Below are positions 1 through 7,097 of a stretch of 7,097 bases of DNA, in pieces. Where the stretch lies: contig DLGS01000425.1 in assembly GCA_002482815.1 (NCBI GenBank), positions 350 to 7,446 of the forward strand, given 5' to 3'. Position numbers and translations under genes: made by a program. Origin of the DNA: Bacteroidetes bacterium UBA7688 (GTDB lineage Bacteria > Bacteroidota > Bacteroidia > Chitinophagales > Chitinophagaceae). Every line of letters begins with the position of its first letter. Position 1 is the stretch's first letter. A model generated the notes under the pieces. It did not search any database. It was not told where the DNA came from and saw nothing but the letters and a program-made list of their open reading frames with translations.

Positions 1-26
1 TAATTGTTCAAGTTAGTTGAAAGTAG

Positions 27-53
27 TGCAGTTCCTTGTTATTAGGAACTGCA
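27..53. terminator. Intrinsic terminator hairpin, probably bidirectional
   Basis: Arms 27-36 (TGCAGTTCCT) and 44-53 (AGGAACTGCA) are perfectly complementary over 10 bp with a 7-base loop (TGTTATT). Read on the plus strand the stem can be lengthened to position 20/60 by A-U and two G-U pairs, and is followed by a T tract (TTATTTTTT, 54-62), a textbook rho-independent terminator. Read on the minus strand it starts 15 bases after the peptidase stop codon, where an operon terminator is expected, but the downstream sequence (CTACTTTCAACT) is only weakly T-rich. It therefore probably ends the minus-strand operon and also, perhaps more efficiently, a plus-strand gene arriving from the left. Confidence 0.75.
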
Positions 54-68
54 TTATTTTTTGTAATT

Positions 69-2717
69 CTAATCCCATCTTGTACCCGCAGTAATCCAAG
101 CTGCTGGTGGTTGTTTTTTCAAATAATGGTCAAACCACTGCTGTGTCCGTATTGTTAAATCCTTTTGACTGTTTCTATTAAAAACTACATGAGGTTCATC
201 GGGATATACTAACAGCATATGCTTTTTTTGCAATCTTCGCAGGGCTATATAAAAAGCAATGCTTTGATCCCAGGAAACAGTCGGGTCTTCTTTTCCTGTC
301 CATTGTAATAAAGGTGTGGTAATATTGGCTGCATGCAGTATTGGTGAGTTACGAAAATAGCTATCTTTATCTTGATAGAATGTCTTACCCATTCTGAATA
401 ACTGGCTCTCAAACCTCCAGGCCTCCGGAGCCTTAATATCTTTACCGATACTAAAGTACCATCTTACAATATCACTTATCCCAGCCCCTGATACTGCCGC
501 TGAAAAAACATCGGTTTGCGTTATAATAAAACTGGATTCATATCCTCCAAAAGAATGTCCTGTTAAACCGATTTTTTTAGGATCCACAAATCCCATATCG
601 GTTACTTTTTTGACTGCTGCCAAAACACATGCTGTCGCTGAAACACCGGGATTTCCAGATTCATATACAATATCCGGCAGCAAAACAAAATAACCATTCA
701 GGGTGTAATTCGTAACATTAAAACCTTCATCATTATACTGTGAAGGATTTGTATATCGGTGAAGTCCTGCTGATCTTATTTCATAGATATGAACGATCAT
801 CGGGTATTTTTTTTCCTTATCAAAATCACTCGGATATAATAATATACCTTTGAGTGCCTGTCCGGTTTTATTTGTATAGTGAACCAGTTCTGATCTGCCC
901 CAATTGTAACGTTGCTGTTGGGGATTGCTGGCAAAAAGAACTGTATTTTTTGAATTTTTCTCTTGTTTAAACAATAAAACCGGAGACCTGTCAAATTTCT
1001 GTTCTACAAAGACATATGAGTTATTTTTGTTTTTTTGTATTTGATCAATTGCACTGTCATTATGTACCAGTAGTTTTTCTCCTTCTTTAGTATTCCAAAT
1101 ATAATATCCTGTAGAACTATCATCTTTGTCAGTAGCTTCTAGAATTATTTCTTTTGACAAATCAAACACCGCTGTACTTCTTCCACCATATTTTGCAGAA
1201 AATTTATGTAAAAATTCATACGGACTGATCCTGAAAACGATGTTCTTCTCACGTCCATAAGTAAGTCTTTTACAACTGCTGCCATCCAAAGCTGCTATCC
1301 AAAGGTCATAGGTATCATAAAGTAATATGTATTTTCCATCTGAACTCCAACCGGGACAATTATAAGGAGAAATTGGAGGCGCAAAATTATCATTTTTTGA
1401 ATCCCAAACAGTTGCAATGCCACTGGTTAAATTTATTTGTTTGTTTTTATCAGGATCATAAAGCCACCAGTTAGTATCACGGTAATAAGCTATTTGATTT
1501 CCATAAGGAAAAACAATGAGGTTGTTTTCATCTGTGGGCTGTTGTTTTAAAAAAAGCGAGCGCGTGTTCTTTTTTAAATCGGTAATATAGTAATCTACAT
1601 CCCCATCTAATTTATAGTGTGGGGCATAAGATTTAGGATTTGAAAGAATGGCGTAGTCTTGCTTTCCTGTTAATTGAACATTGGGTAATTCAGTGAAAGA
1701 TATGGGCATACAAATACTATTCTCTGGAAACCAAACGGAAAGTTTGGCTGCATCTTCCCAATTGCCCACACTTTTTTCCATAGGATAAACCCAAGGAGCA
1801 TTACCATTCCAAATTTCGACCTCATTATTTTTTGTGTCTGACGATACAGAGTTATTCTTTTTAACACCGAAAAAGACTTTAGTACCATCATCTGAAATAG
1901 TTAACTTCAATTCCGCTATAATATGCATCTCTGGCATTTCTTTTAAGTCATGAGGTTCAAGAATAATTAGTTTTTTCTGAGGTACTCGATAAAATAAGAG
2001 CGCATTACTTTTGGTCAGGCTATCTGTCTCTTTTAAAAAAGCAATGCTATTTCCATTTCTTTGCCATGTAAGGTTGTGAAATGGATGCCCATTCTCTGAA
2101 ATAATTAGATCTCTCTTGTATTTTTTTAAATCAATATGCCCGACACTATGGTTGTCTGATACATCACTACTATAAATCAGTGCGTCTCTTTTATCATTTA
2201 ATACATGTGTTGTAACACCTTCGATAACATCTATAGTTTCTCCATTTTCATCCCTGATGGACATGGTACTGTTGGAACCATATTTATTACCTAACGTGAT
2301 AATGTATTTTCCGTTATTTACAATCTCGAAACGGGTTACATCAGACAATTCTATCTTTCTTTGCGTGTCCAGATTAATAAGCATTAATCGCTTTTCAGGT
2401 TGCTGATAAGTGAAAATAGAGCCTTTTAAAAATTTACCATTTGCTCCTTTTGGAAATGAATATATCTTATTTTGACGAGTACTTTTAACAAAGAGAGTAT
2501 CTTCTTTGTTTTCATAGTTTAGTTTATAACTCACCCAATTCCCTGTTTCAGACAGTGCCACATTACTAAAAGTGCTCCACTGGGAATAGTCGTCCTGGGT
2601 CAAATGCTTTTTCAGCTGGGCAATTGAAGTAAAGCATAGCAGCAAAAATATACTGACCATAATTTTGCTTTCCCTAAAATGAGCGACATTGTGATTTCTT
2701 CTGTTGCTTTTTTTCAT
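69..2717 (-). CDS. Exported S9-family (prolyl oligopeptidase/DPP IV-like) serine peptidase
   Basis: This 882-residue protein probably cleaves peptides in the periplasm. It begins with a long basic n-region (KKSNRR...K18), a hydrophobic core (MVSIFLLLCF) and a likely signal peptidase I site after SIA (residue 33). Residues of about 40-600 resemble the beta-propeller of S9 enzymes; the clearest blade is WSSDGKYILLYDTYDLWIAA (457-476) followed by LDGSSCKRLTYG. The alpha/beta-hydrolase domain (about 605-870) has the nucleophile motif GLTGHSFGGYES (Ser722), Asp811 in TGKEDPTV, and His843 in YPDEPHVV, so the catalytic triad is intact. The usual YGG or YGP oxyanion-loop motif is replaced by HIYE (643-646). 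It is longer than typical S9 enzymes of roughly 650-750 residues, mainly in the N-terminal part. The ATG at 2717 lies 11 bases after the SusD-like stop, implying co-transcription; Met20 is an alternative start. The exact cleavage preference cannot be determined. Confidence 0.93.
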   Translation of the reverse strand: MKKSNRRNHNVAHFRESKIMVSIFLLLCFTSIAQLKKHLTQDDYSQWSTFSNVALSETGNWVSYKLNYENKEDTLFVKSTRQNKIYSFPKGANGKFLKGSIFTYQQPEKRLMLINLDTQRKIELSDVTRFEIVNNGKYIITLGNKYGSNSTMSIRDENGETIDVIEGVTTHVLNDKRDALIYSSDVSDNHSVGHIDLKKYKRDLIISENGHPFHNLTWQRNGNSIAFLKETDSLTKSNALLFYRVPQKKLIILEPHDLKEMPEMHIIAELKLTISDDGTKVFFGVKKNNSVSSDTKNNEVEIWNGNAPWVYPMEKSVGNWEDAAKLSVWFPENSICMPISFTELPNVQLTGKQDYAILSNPKSYAPHYKLDGDVDYYITDLKKNTRSLFLKQQPTDENNLIVFPYGNQIAYYRDTNWWLYDPDKNKQINLTSGIATVWDSKNDNFAPPISPYNCPGWSSDGKYILLYDTYDLWIAALDGSSCKRLTYGREKNIVFRISPYEFLHKFSAKYGGRSTAVFDLSKEIILEATDKDDSSTGYYIWNTKEGEKLLVHNDSAIDQIQKNKNNSYVFVEQKFDRSPVLLFKQEKNSKNTVLFASNPQQQRYNWGRSELVHYTNKTGQALKGILLYPSDFDKEKKYPMIVHIYEIRSAGLHRYTNPSQYNDEGFNVTNYTLNGYFVLLPDIVYESGNPGVSATACVLAAVKKVTDMGFVDPKKIGLTGHSFGGYESSFIITQTDVFSAAVSGAGISDIVRWYFSIGKDIKAPEAWRFESQLFRMGKTFYQDKDSYFRNSPILHAANITTPLLQWTGKEDPTVSWDQSIAFYIALRRLQKKHMLLVYPDEPHVVFNRNSQKDLTIRTQQWFDHYLKKQPPAAWITAGTRWD

Positions 2718-2728
2718 TTCAGATGGCT

Positions 2729-4150
2729 TTAATATCCAGTATTTTGCGGGTTCAAATTTGGATTAGCACTTAATTCCTGCGCTGGAATTGGCCAAAGTGC
2801 ATCATTATCGGACCATTTCGGTTTTGAAAAGGAAAGGGCTGAATCAAGATTGCCCACTCGTTTTAAATCAAAAAACCGATGCCCGAATTCGGTAAAAAAC
2901 TCCAGGCGGCGTTCCTTAATTATGGCTTCTCGAATCTCAATTGCAGAAACGGCAGTTGTATTGGGCAGTCCTGCTGTATGTCGGATTACATTCAAATCTT
3001 CTTTTGCTCCAATTAGATCCCCTTGCAGGGCGCGTGCCTCTGCCCGGATTAGGTATTGCTCGGCAAGACGAAACACAATTGAATACTCATTAGAATCCGC
3101 TGCTTTAGCATTACGTTTGTATTTAAACGAGTGATACCAAGTGGTTGTTCCCTTTGTAATGGCTCTAATCCAATGTGTTTTTCTTTGGTCTATTGGGTCA
3201 AAGGCATTGACCAAATTAATAGTGAGTGCCACTGTAGGAGGGGGGGCGGAATTAAAAACAAATAAATTACCTTCCTTAGTATTTCCACTATCACTATCGG
3301 GTTTAAACTGCCATATGGTTGCAGTACTTTCTTTTAGAAATATCTTGTCTAAATCCGGTTCCCAGGAATAAAGGGGATTGTTTAAAACAGCTGATGCGCT
3401 ATTAGCAGCTTCTGCCCATAATCCCATGTAGAGATAAACTCTGGCTAATAGTGCCTGTGCAGTGGCCCTGTTTGGTCGAACTCGTTCCGGGGAACTATAC
3501 TTCTCAGGTAGTACTAAGGTCGCTTCTTCTAAATCGGTAATTATTTTGCCATAAATTTCGGGGGTTGGTGCTTTATGAATAGTACTGTTATAGGTGTAAT
3601 CAGTTGTAGTTACATAGGGAATATCTCCATAAAGATTGAGCAAATAAAAATGTACTAAGGTCCGTACAAAAAGTGCTTCTCCCCGTAATCTGTCCCTATC
3701 TTTCTGTGCCAATGAATGGGATGCTGAAATACCTTCTACTACGGCATTTGCCGCGTATATTACATTATAGCTTTGATTCCACAAGTCCTGTATGCCAGCC
3801 TCAGCCGAATAAAGAGAATTTGTATAGAAATAATTGGGATCGTTGGATTTGTAATAATCGAGTTCATCTGTATAAAGTCCTAGTCTGCAGGTTAAACCGG
3901 TGGAATTACCAGTGAGTAATCCTGTGTCGCGAAGTTTTGCGTAAACTCCGGTCATAGCTGCATTTGCAGTAGTCACGTCTTCAAATACAGTTTTAGAAGT
4001 AAGCTGTGAAGTGGGCAGGTCAACTTCTACAAAGTTGTCGCATGAAGTTGTGAGGATAACTATAACAATTAAAATTGAAATAGCAATCACCCTGATACTT
4101 GTCCGTTTTTCAAAAATGAAAAGCAGAAATGCATTATATATAGTTTTCAT
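2729..4150 (-). CDS. SusD/RagB-family nutrient-binding outer-membrane lipoprotein
   Basis: This 473-residue protein is the expected surface lid that captures substrate for the adjacent SusC-like barrel. A hydrophobic stretch (21-33) ends in LTTSC, giving lipidated Cys37. Acidic residues just after it (D38, E42, D44) are compatible with Bacteroidota surface-lipoprotein export. Family hallmarks follow: GEALFVRTLVHFYLLNLYGD (157-176) with IPYVT after it, TPR-like helices with ATAQALLARVYLYMGLWAEA (229-248), LAEQYLIRAEARALQGD (362-378), the ERRLEFFTEFGHRFFDLKR block (413-431), and the terminal WPIP...NPNL.PQNTGY (453-473). Length is slightly below the roughly 500-600 residues common in SusD proteins, but no core motif is missing. 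The ATG at 4150 is preferred because no other in-frame ATG precedes the signal segment; a GTG at codon 21 is a weaker alternative lacking basic residues. The leader before the gene is A/T-rich (CTTTTTATT) without a Shine-Dalgarno motif, as usual in this phylum. Confidence 0.95.
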   Translation of the reverse strand: MKTIYNAFLLFIFEKRTSIRVIAISILIVIVILTTSCDNFVEVDLPTSQLTSKTVFEDVTTANAAMTGVYAKLRDTGLLTGNSTGLTCRLGLYTDELDYYKSNDPNYFYTNSLYSAEAGIQDLWNQSYNVIYAANAVVEGISASHSLAQKDRDRLRGEALFVRTLVHFYLLNLYGDIPYVTTTDYTYNSTIHKAPTPEIYGKIITDLEEATLVLPEKYSSPERVRPNRATAQALLARVYLYMGLWAEAANSASAVLNNPLYSWEPDLDKIFLKESTATIWQFKPDSDSGNTKEGNLFVFNSAPPPTVALTINLVNAFDPIDQRKTHWIRAITKGTTTWYHSFKYKRNAKAADSNEYSIVFRLAEQYLIRAEARALQGDLIGAKEDLNVIRHTAGLPNTTAVSAIEIREAIIKERRLEFFTEFGHRFFDLKRVGNLDSALSFSKPKWSDNDALWPIPAQELSANPNLNPQNTGY

Positions 4151-4166
4151 AATAAAAAGTATTGTG

Positions 4167-7097
4167 TTAGAAAATCAGTTGAACACCGATGGTATATATC
4201 TTTAATGGCGGAAGATAACCGGTGTATTTAAACTCTGGATCTCCTCCTTTGTATGGAGTAAATGTTAATAGGTTTTGTCCTTGAAAAAAGAGTTTGCACT
4301 TTATCTTCTTTTCCATTTTAAATGGTAAATCGTAACTCAGCGAGATGTTTTTTAGTCGAATATAGGATCCGTCCACAATAATCGCATCGCTGGATTTGTA
4401 ATTGTAAAAGGCTGTTACAGCGTCACTATTTACCCCTGTGGTATTCTGTTGATAGGTTGTATTATCACCTATAGATTGCCACGCACTGGTCATTGCAGCT
4501 CTTTGGTTGTAAAAAGCTCCTCCGGGAACATTGGCGATATAATCGTAGGTTTTTTGTTTGACAAACTGGAATAGAAAGTCTAATTGCACATTCTTAAATT
4601 GAAACTGATTTTGTAACCCTCCAAAATAATTTGGAGTCAAATCTGCAATCGTCTTTCTGTCCTTATCAGCGGTAATAATGCCATCTCCGTTTACATCTTC
4701 AAATTCATAAAGTCCCGTTTGCGTATTGAGTCCAGTATAATGAAAAACTTTTGTAATGTTTAAAGATCTTCCTATCACATAATTATCTACATAGGTTGAA
4801 GCCTCTAGTCGAGGGAATGAAATAAGCTTGTTTTTTGATACGGCTATATTGAAGTTTGTTGTCCAACTAAAATTCTTATGGTCGATATTTAACGTTCGAA
4901 ATGTAAATTCGAGCCCGCTGTTCTGAACGGTAGCGTCCAGATTTGCGTTTACGGATGAAAATCCTGTAGTACCGGGAAGCGGTATACCCACAAGTTGGTT
5001 TGAAGATCTATTGAGGTACCAGGCTGTAGTTAGAAAAATGCGGTCATGGAAAAAACCAGTTTCCAGTGCAACTTCAAATTTTTTATTGATCTCCCAACCA
5101 AAATTAGGATTGAACAGTCTTATTGGATCTAGTCCAGTTCCCTGATATGATTTTCCTGACGAAGCATAAGTATTCAGAAATTGATAGTCTCCAATTTGAT
5201 CATTTCCTGTAGTCCCATAACTGGCTCGTAGCTTTCCAAAGCTTAATATACGAGTGTTGTTTTTTAAAAATTTTTCATTTGAAAACAACCACGCTGCCCC
5301 AACGGCCCCAAAAATTGCAAACTGCTTACCCGGACCAAAACGACTTGAACCATCTCTTCGTCCAGTTAGGTTGAGTATAAAGCGTTTTTGCCAATTGTAA
5401 TTAATCCTTCCAAAAAATGCCTGATAACGATAGACCGTCTCATCACTCATGAACGTAAAGACAGAAGTTGCCGAAGCCAGATCATATAACAAGCTATTAT
5501 TTGCAAATCCATATCCCATTTGATACAGTCGGTTGGTCTTTTGCTGCTGTGCCGTAGCACCTAGCAATACATCAAATTCTCCCTTCCAGACTGTATGGTT
5601 CCAACGTATTTGTGGTTCAAATATCCACGATTGTCTTCCTGTTACATTGGTTAGTAATACTGATTCACTACTGCCGATTTCATACGCTGGATTGTACATT
5701 GTAGAGGGCATGGTGCGCATCTCATTATTATTAAGATCAGTAAATCCTAAATTTGCTTTAATTTCCAAATTAGGAACGAGCTCATAGCTGAGCACTGCAT
5801 TTGCAAGCAAGTCATTGGTTTTGATTTCCCCTGTACTAAGCAGGCTTGCGAGTGGATTGTCAAAGGTGTTGTTCTCCCAATTTAAATTTCCATCACTATC
5901 GTAGAGCGCTGGGGCATTTGGTGCTAATGATCTTGATATGCCTGTTAGGTCTGTGGAGGGTTGATTGTTTTTCTGGGAGGTATAACCTGCTGAAACGATC
6001 AATTTAAACTTTTTGTCGTCTGAGACATGGTTCATGTTAAAGTGGATTGCTCCCTTATTATATCCAAAGTCGCCTGGAAATACGGTTGTTTCTGTTCGGT
6101 AATTGCCGCTTAAAAGATATTGGGTAGATTCTGAACCTCCTGCTACAGCAAGCTGAGTGTTGGTTGTTTGAGCGGTTCCACCAATAAACGCTGCCTGCCA
6201 ATCGGTATATCGATTTTGATCCCATGTGCCATTAATATCATATGCTGAATCGGGATAAACCGTTATACCGTCATTAAAAAAAGCTTGTCGCCGCATTTCT
6301 AAATATTGACTGGTATTCATAAGATCGATCATCTTGGTTACTTTTCCTATACCGGATGATGCGTTAATAGTAACGGTTGTTTTACCTGCTTTTCCCTTTT
6401 TGGTAGTAATCAGTACCACGCCATTTGCGCCACGTGAACCATAGATTGCGGTGGCATCTGCGTCTTTAAGTACTTCTATGCTTTCAACATCTGCAGGATT
6501 AATGCTGTTTAGGGGACTTGTTTGGCTCGCTGTTGTTGTGGAAGTTTCATTTGAACCTATTGATTCGGATGAATAAGGTACACCGTCAATAATATAAAGA
6601 GGGCTGTTGCCATCGGTACGTAAGCTATTTTGTCCTCTTATTTTTATTTGGAACGACCCTCCGGCAGTACCTCCATCTTGTATAACATCTACTCCAGCCA
6701 TTCTCCCTTGCATTGTTGCTAAGACATTGGTAACGGGTTGCTTTTCGATGTCTTTTGAATTGATTTTTGAAATACTTCCTGTACGTTCGCTTTCTTTTAC
6801 GGAATAATAACCGGCATTTACTTTTACTTCTTGAAGTGCCATTGCGTCTTCCTGCAGCTGAACATTGATTACCAACCTTCGGGCAACAGGAATTTCAATC
6901 GTTTTAAAGCCGATGTAGTTAAAAATTAAAATATCATCAGGTGATACTGCTATTGTGAATTTACCGTCGAAGTCTGTGATGACAATAATTTTCTGGTTTT
7001 TTACCGAGATACTGACACCGGCAAGAGGACCAATACCGTCGGTCACGATACCTGTGACATGGGTTTGTTGTTGTAGAGCGGAAAACCGCAAGGTATT
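4167..7097 (-). CDS. SusC/RagA-family TonB-dependent outer-membrane transporter, 5' end cut off by the window
   Basis: This is the barrel subunit of a SusCD-type importer, which takes up oligomers across the outer membrane using TonB energy. Residues are numbered from the TTG at 7091-7089. Residues 10-80 form a carboxypeptidase-D regulatory-like beta-sandwich (VTGIVTDG, PLAGVSISV, FDGKFTI). A Ton-box-like segment, LQEVKVN, lies at about 86-92. The plug (about 105-235) carries the SusC signatures NSPLYIIDGVP (162-172), LNSINPADVESIEVLKDA (194-211) and ATAIYGSRGANGVVLITTKKG (213-233). The rest is beta-barrel, with an EF-hand-like loop DVNGDG at 799-804 and a C-terminal phenylalanine. The frame stays open to the right edge without ATG or stop, and there is no complete signal peptide, so the TTG is not believed to be the start. 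The TAA stop lies 16 bases before the SusD-like gene. The family call is very secure; the substrate is not readable from sequence. Confidence 0.96.
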   Translation of the reverse strand, partial: NTLRFSALQQQTHVTGIVTDGIGPLAGVSISVKNQKIIVITDFDGKFTIAVSPDDILIFNYIGFKTIEIPVARRLVINVQLQEDAMALQEVKVNAGYYSVKESERTGSISKINSKDIEKQPVTNVLATMQGRMAGVDVIQDGGTAGGSFQIKIRGQNSLRTDGNSPLYIIDGVPYSSESIGSNETSTTTASQTSPLNSINPADVESIEVLKDADATAIYGSRGANGVVLITTKKGKAGKTTVTINASSGIGKVTKMIDLMNTSQYLEMRRQAFFNDGITVYPDSAYDINGTWDQNRYTDWQAAFIGGTAQTTNTQLAVAGGSESTQYLLSGNYRTETTVFPGDFGYNKGAIHFNMNHVSDDKKFKLIVSAGYTSQKNNQPSTDLTGISRSLAPNAPALYDSDGNLNWENNTFDNPLASLLSTGEIKTNDLLANAVLSYELVPNLEIKANLGFTDLNNNEMRTMPSTMYNPAYEIGSSESVLLTNVTGRQSWIFEPQIRWNHTVWKGEFDVLLGATAQQQKTNRLYQMGYGFANNSLLYDLASATSVFTFMSDETVYRYQAFFGRINYNWQKRFILNLTGRRDGSSRFGPGKQFAIFGAVGAAWLFSNEKFLKNNTRILSFGKLRASYGTTGNDQIGDYQFLNTYASSGKSYQGTGLDPIRLFNPNFGWEINKKFEVALETGFFHDRIFLTTAWYLNRSSNQLVGIPLPGTTGFSSVNANLDATVQNSGLEFTFRTLNIDHKNFSWTTNFNIAVSKNKLISFPRLEASTYVDNYVIGRSLNITKVFHYTGLNTQTGLYEFEDVNGDGIITADKDRKTIADLTPNYFGGLQNQFQFKNVQLDFLFQFVKQKTYDYIANVPGGAFYNQRAAMTSAWQSIGDNTTYQQNTTGVNSDAVTAFYNYKSSDAIIVDGSYIRLKNISLSYDLPFKMEKKIKCKLFFQGQNLLTFTPYKGGDPEFKYTGYLPPLKIYTIGVQLIF

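Larger units (their letters stand above)
69..7097 (-). other. Co-directional SusC-SusD-S9 peptidase operon (promoter end not in window)
   Basis: The three genes are on the same strand with gaps of only 16 bases (4151-4166) and 11 bases (2718-2728), too short for independent promoters with normal spacing, and neither gap holds a hairpin. A single transcript from a promoter to the right of the window is the simplest reading. The gene order is the typical SusC then SusD, followed by an accessory enzyme. The first gene is incomplete here, so upstream members such as a sigma/anti-sigma pair or another regulator cannot be excluded or shown. Confidence 0.85.

Noticed and set aside
797..1891. Minus-strand open frames at 797-994 and 1670-1891 overlapping the peptidase in another frame
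   Set aside because: They sit inside a well-supported gene and encode no recognisable motif; one spans the hydrolase-domain start where the main frame is conserved.
2634..2660. Lipobox in the peptidase leader (LLLC, Cys28)
   Set aside because: The residue before the cysteine is Leu, not Ala, Gly or Ser, and a good signal peptidase I site (SIA, residue 33) follows, so a soluble periplasmic enzyme is more likely.
2718..2728. Separate promoter or ribosome-binding motif before the peptidase
   Set aside because: The 11-base gap (AGCCATCTGAA on the coding strand) holds no Shine-Dalgarno core and is too short for a promoter.
2850..3134. Plus-strand open frame of 94 codons
   Set aside because: It lies entirely antisense to the most conserved C-terminal part of the SusD-like gene, is rich in Arg and Ser typical of antisense translation, and matches no family.
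3141..3915. Two further plus-strand open frames (3141-3371 and 3673-3915)
   Set aside because: Both are antisense to the SusD-like gene and show no recognisable domain, so they are chance frames.
4011..4205. Plus-strand open frame across the SusC/SusD junction
   Set aside because: It is antisense to the lipoprotein signal and the junction; its hydrophobic look comes from the reverse complement of the signal-peptide codons.
5533..6807. Plus-strand open frames at 5533-5787 and 6607-6807
   Set aside because: They are antisense to clearly coding barrel and plug sequence of the SusC-like gene.
7089..7091. TTG as the start codon of the SusC-like gene
   Set aside because: The frame continues open to the window edge (AAT ACC before it), no signal peptide follows the TTG although an outer-membrane protein needs one, and the position only reflects where the window ends.

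Overview
The window looks like part of a Bacteroidota chromosome, probably Flavobacteriia or Sphingobacteriia. The evidence is a SusC/SusD (RagA/RagB) outer-membrane pair, which is essentially a hallmark of that phylum, together with AT-rich DNA and AT-rich gene junctions without Shine-Dalgarno motifs. The exact genus cannot be read from the sequence.

All three genes lie on the minus strand and read from right to left. First (7097 to 4167) is a SusC/RagA-type TonB-dependent outer-membrane transporter. Its 5' end runs off the right edge, so the signal peptide, any extra N-terminal domain and the operon promoter are not visible. After 16 bases comes a SusD/RagB-type surface lipoprotein (4150 to 2729). 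After another 11 bases comes an 882-residue exported S9 (prolyl oligopeptidase / DPP IV-like) serine peptidase (2717 to 69). The 68 bases left of it hold a strong hairpin with a plus-strand T tract, read as a terminator that is probably shared with a convergent gene outside the window. No RNA gene, insertion sequence, CRISPR array or plus-strand gene is supported, and no gene-free stretch exceeds 68 bases.

Taken together, this is a compact nutrient-acquisition operon. SusD-like lipoprotein and SusC-like barrel would form a lidded importer on the cell surface, powered by TonB. The peptidase, exported by a Sec-type signal and lacking a convincing lipobox, would act in the periplasm on what is imported. 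The presence of a peptidase, and the absence in view of any glycoside hydrolase, suggests peptides rather than glycans as the substrate, by analogy with the RagAB oligopeptide importer of Porphyromonas gingivalis. That substrate assignment is inference. The locus belongs to known families. The points most worth a second look are the unseen N-terminus of the SusC protein, the variant sequence around its Ton box, the altered oxyanion-loop region of the peptidase, and the operon's possible peptide specificity.
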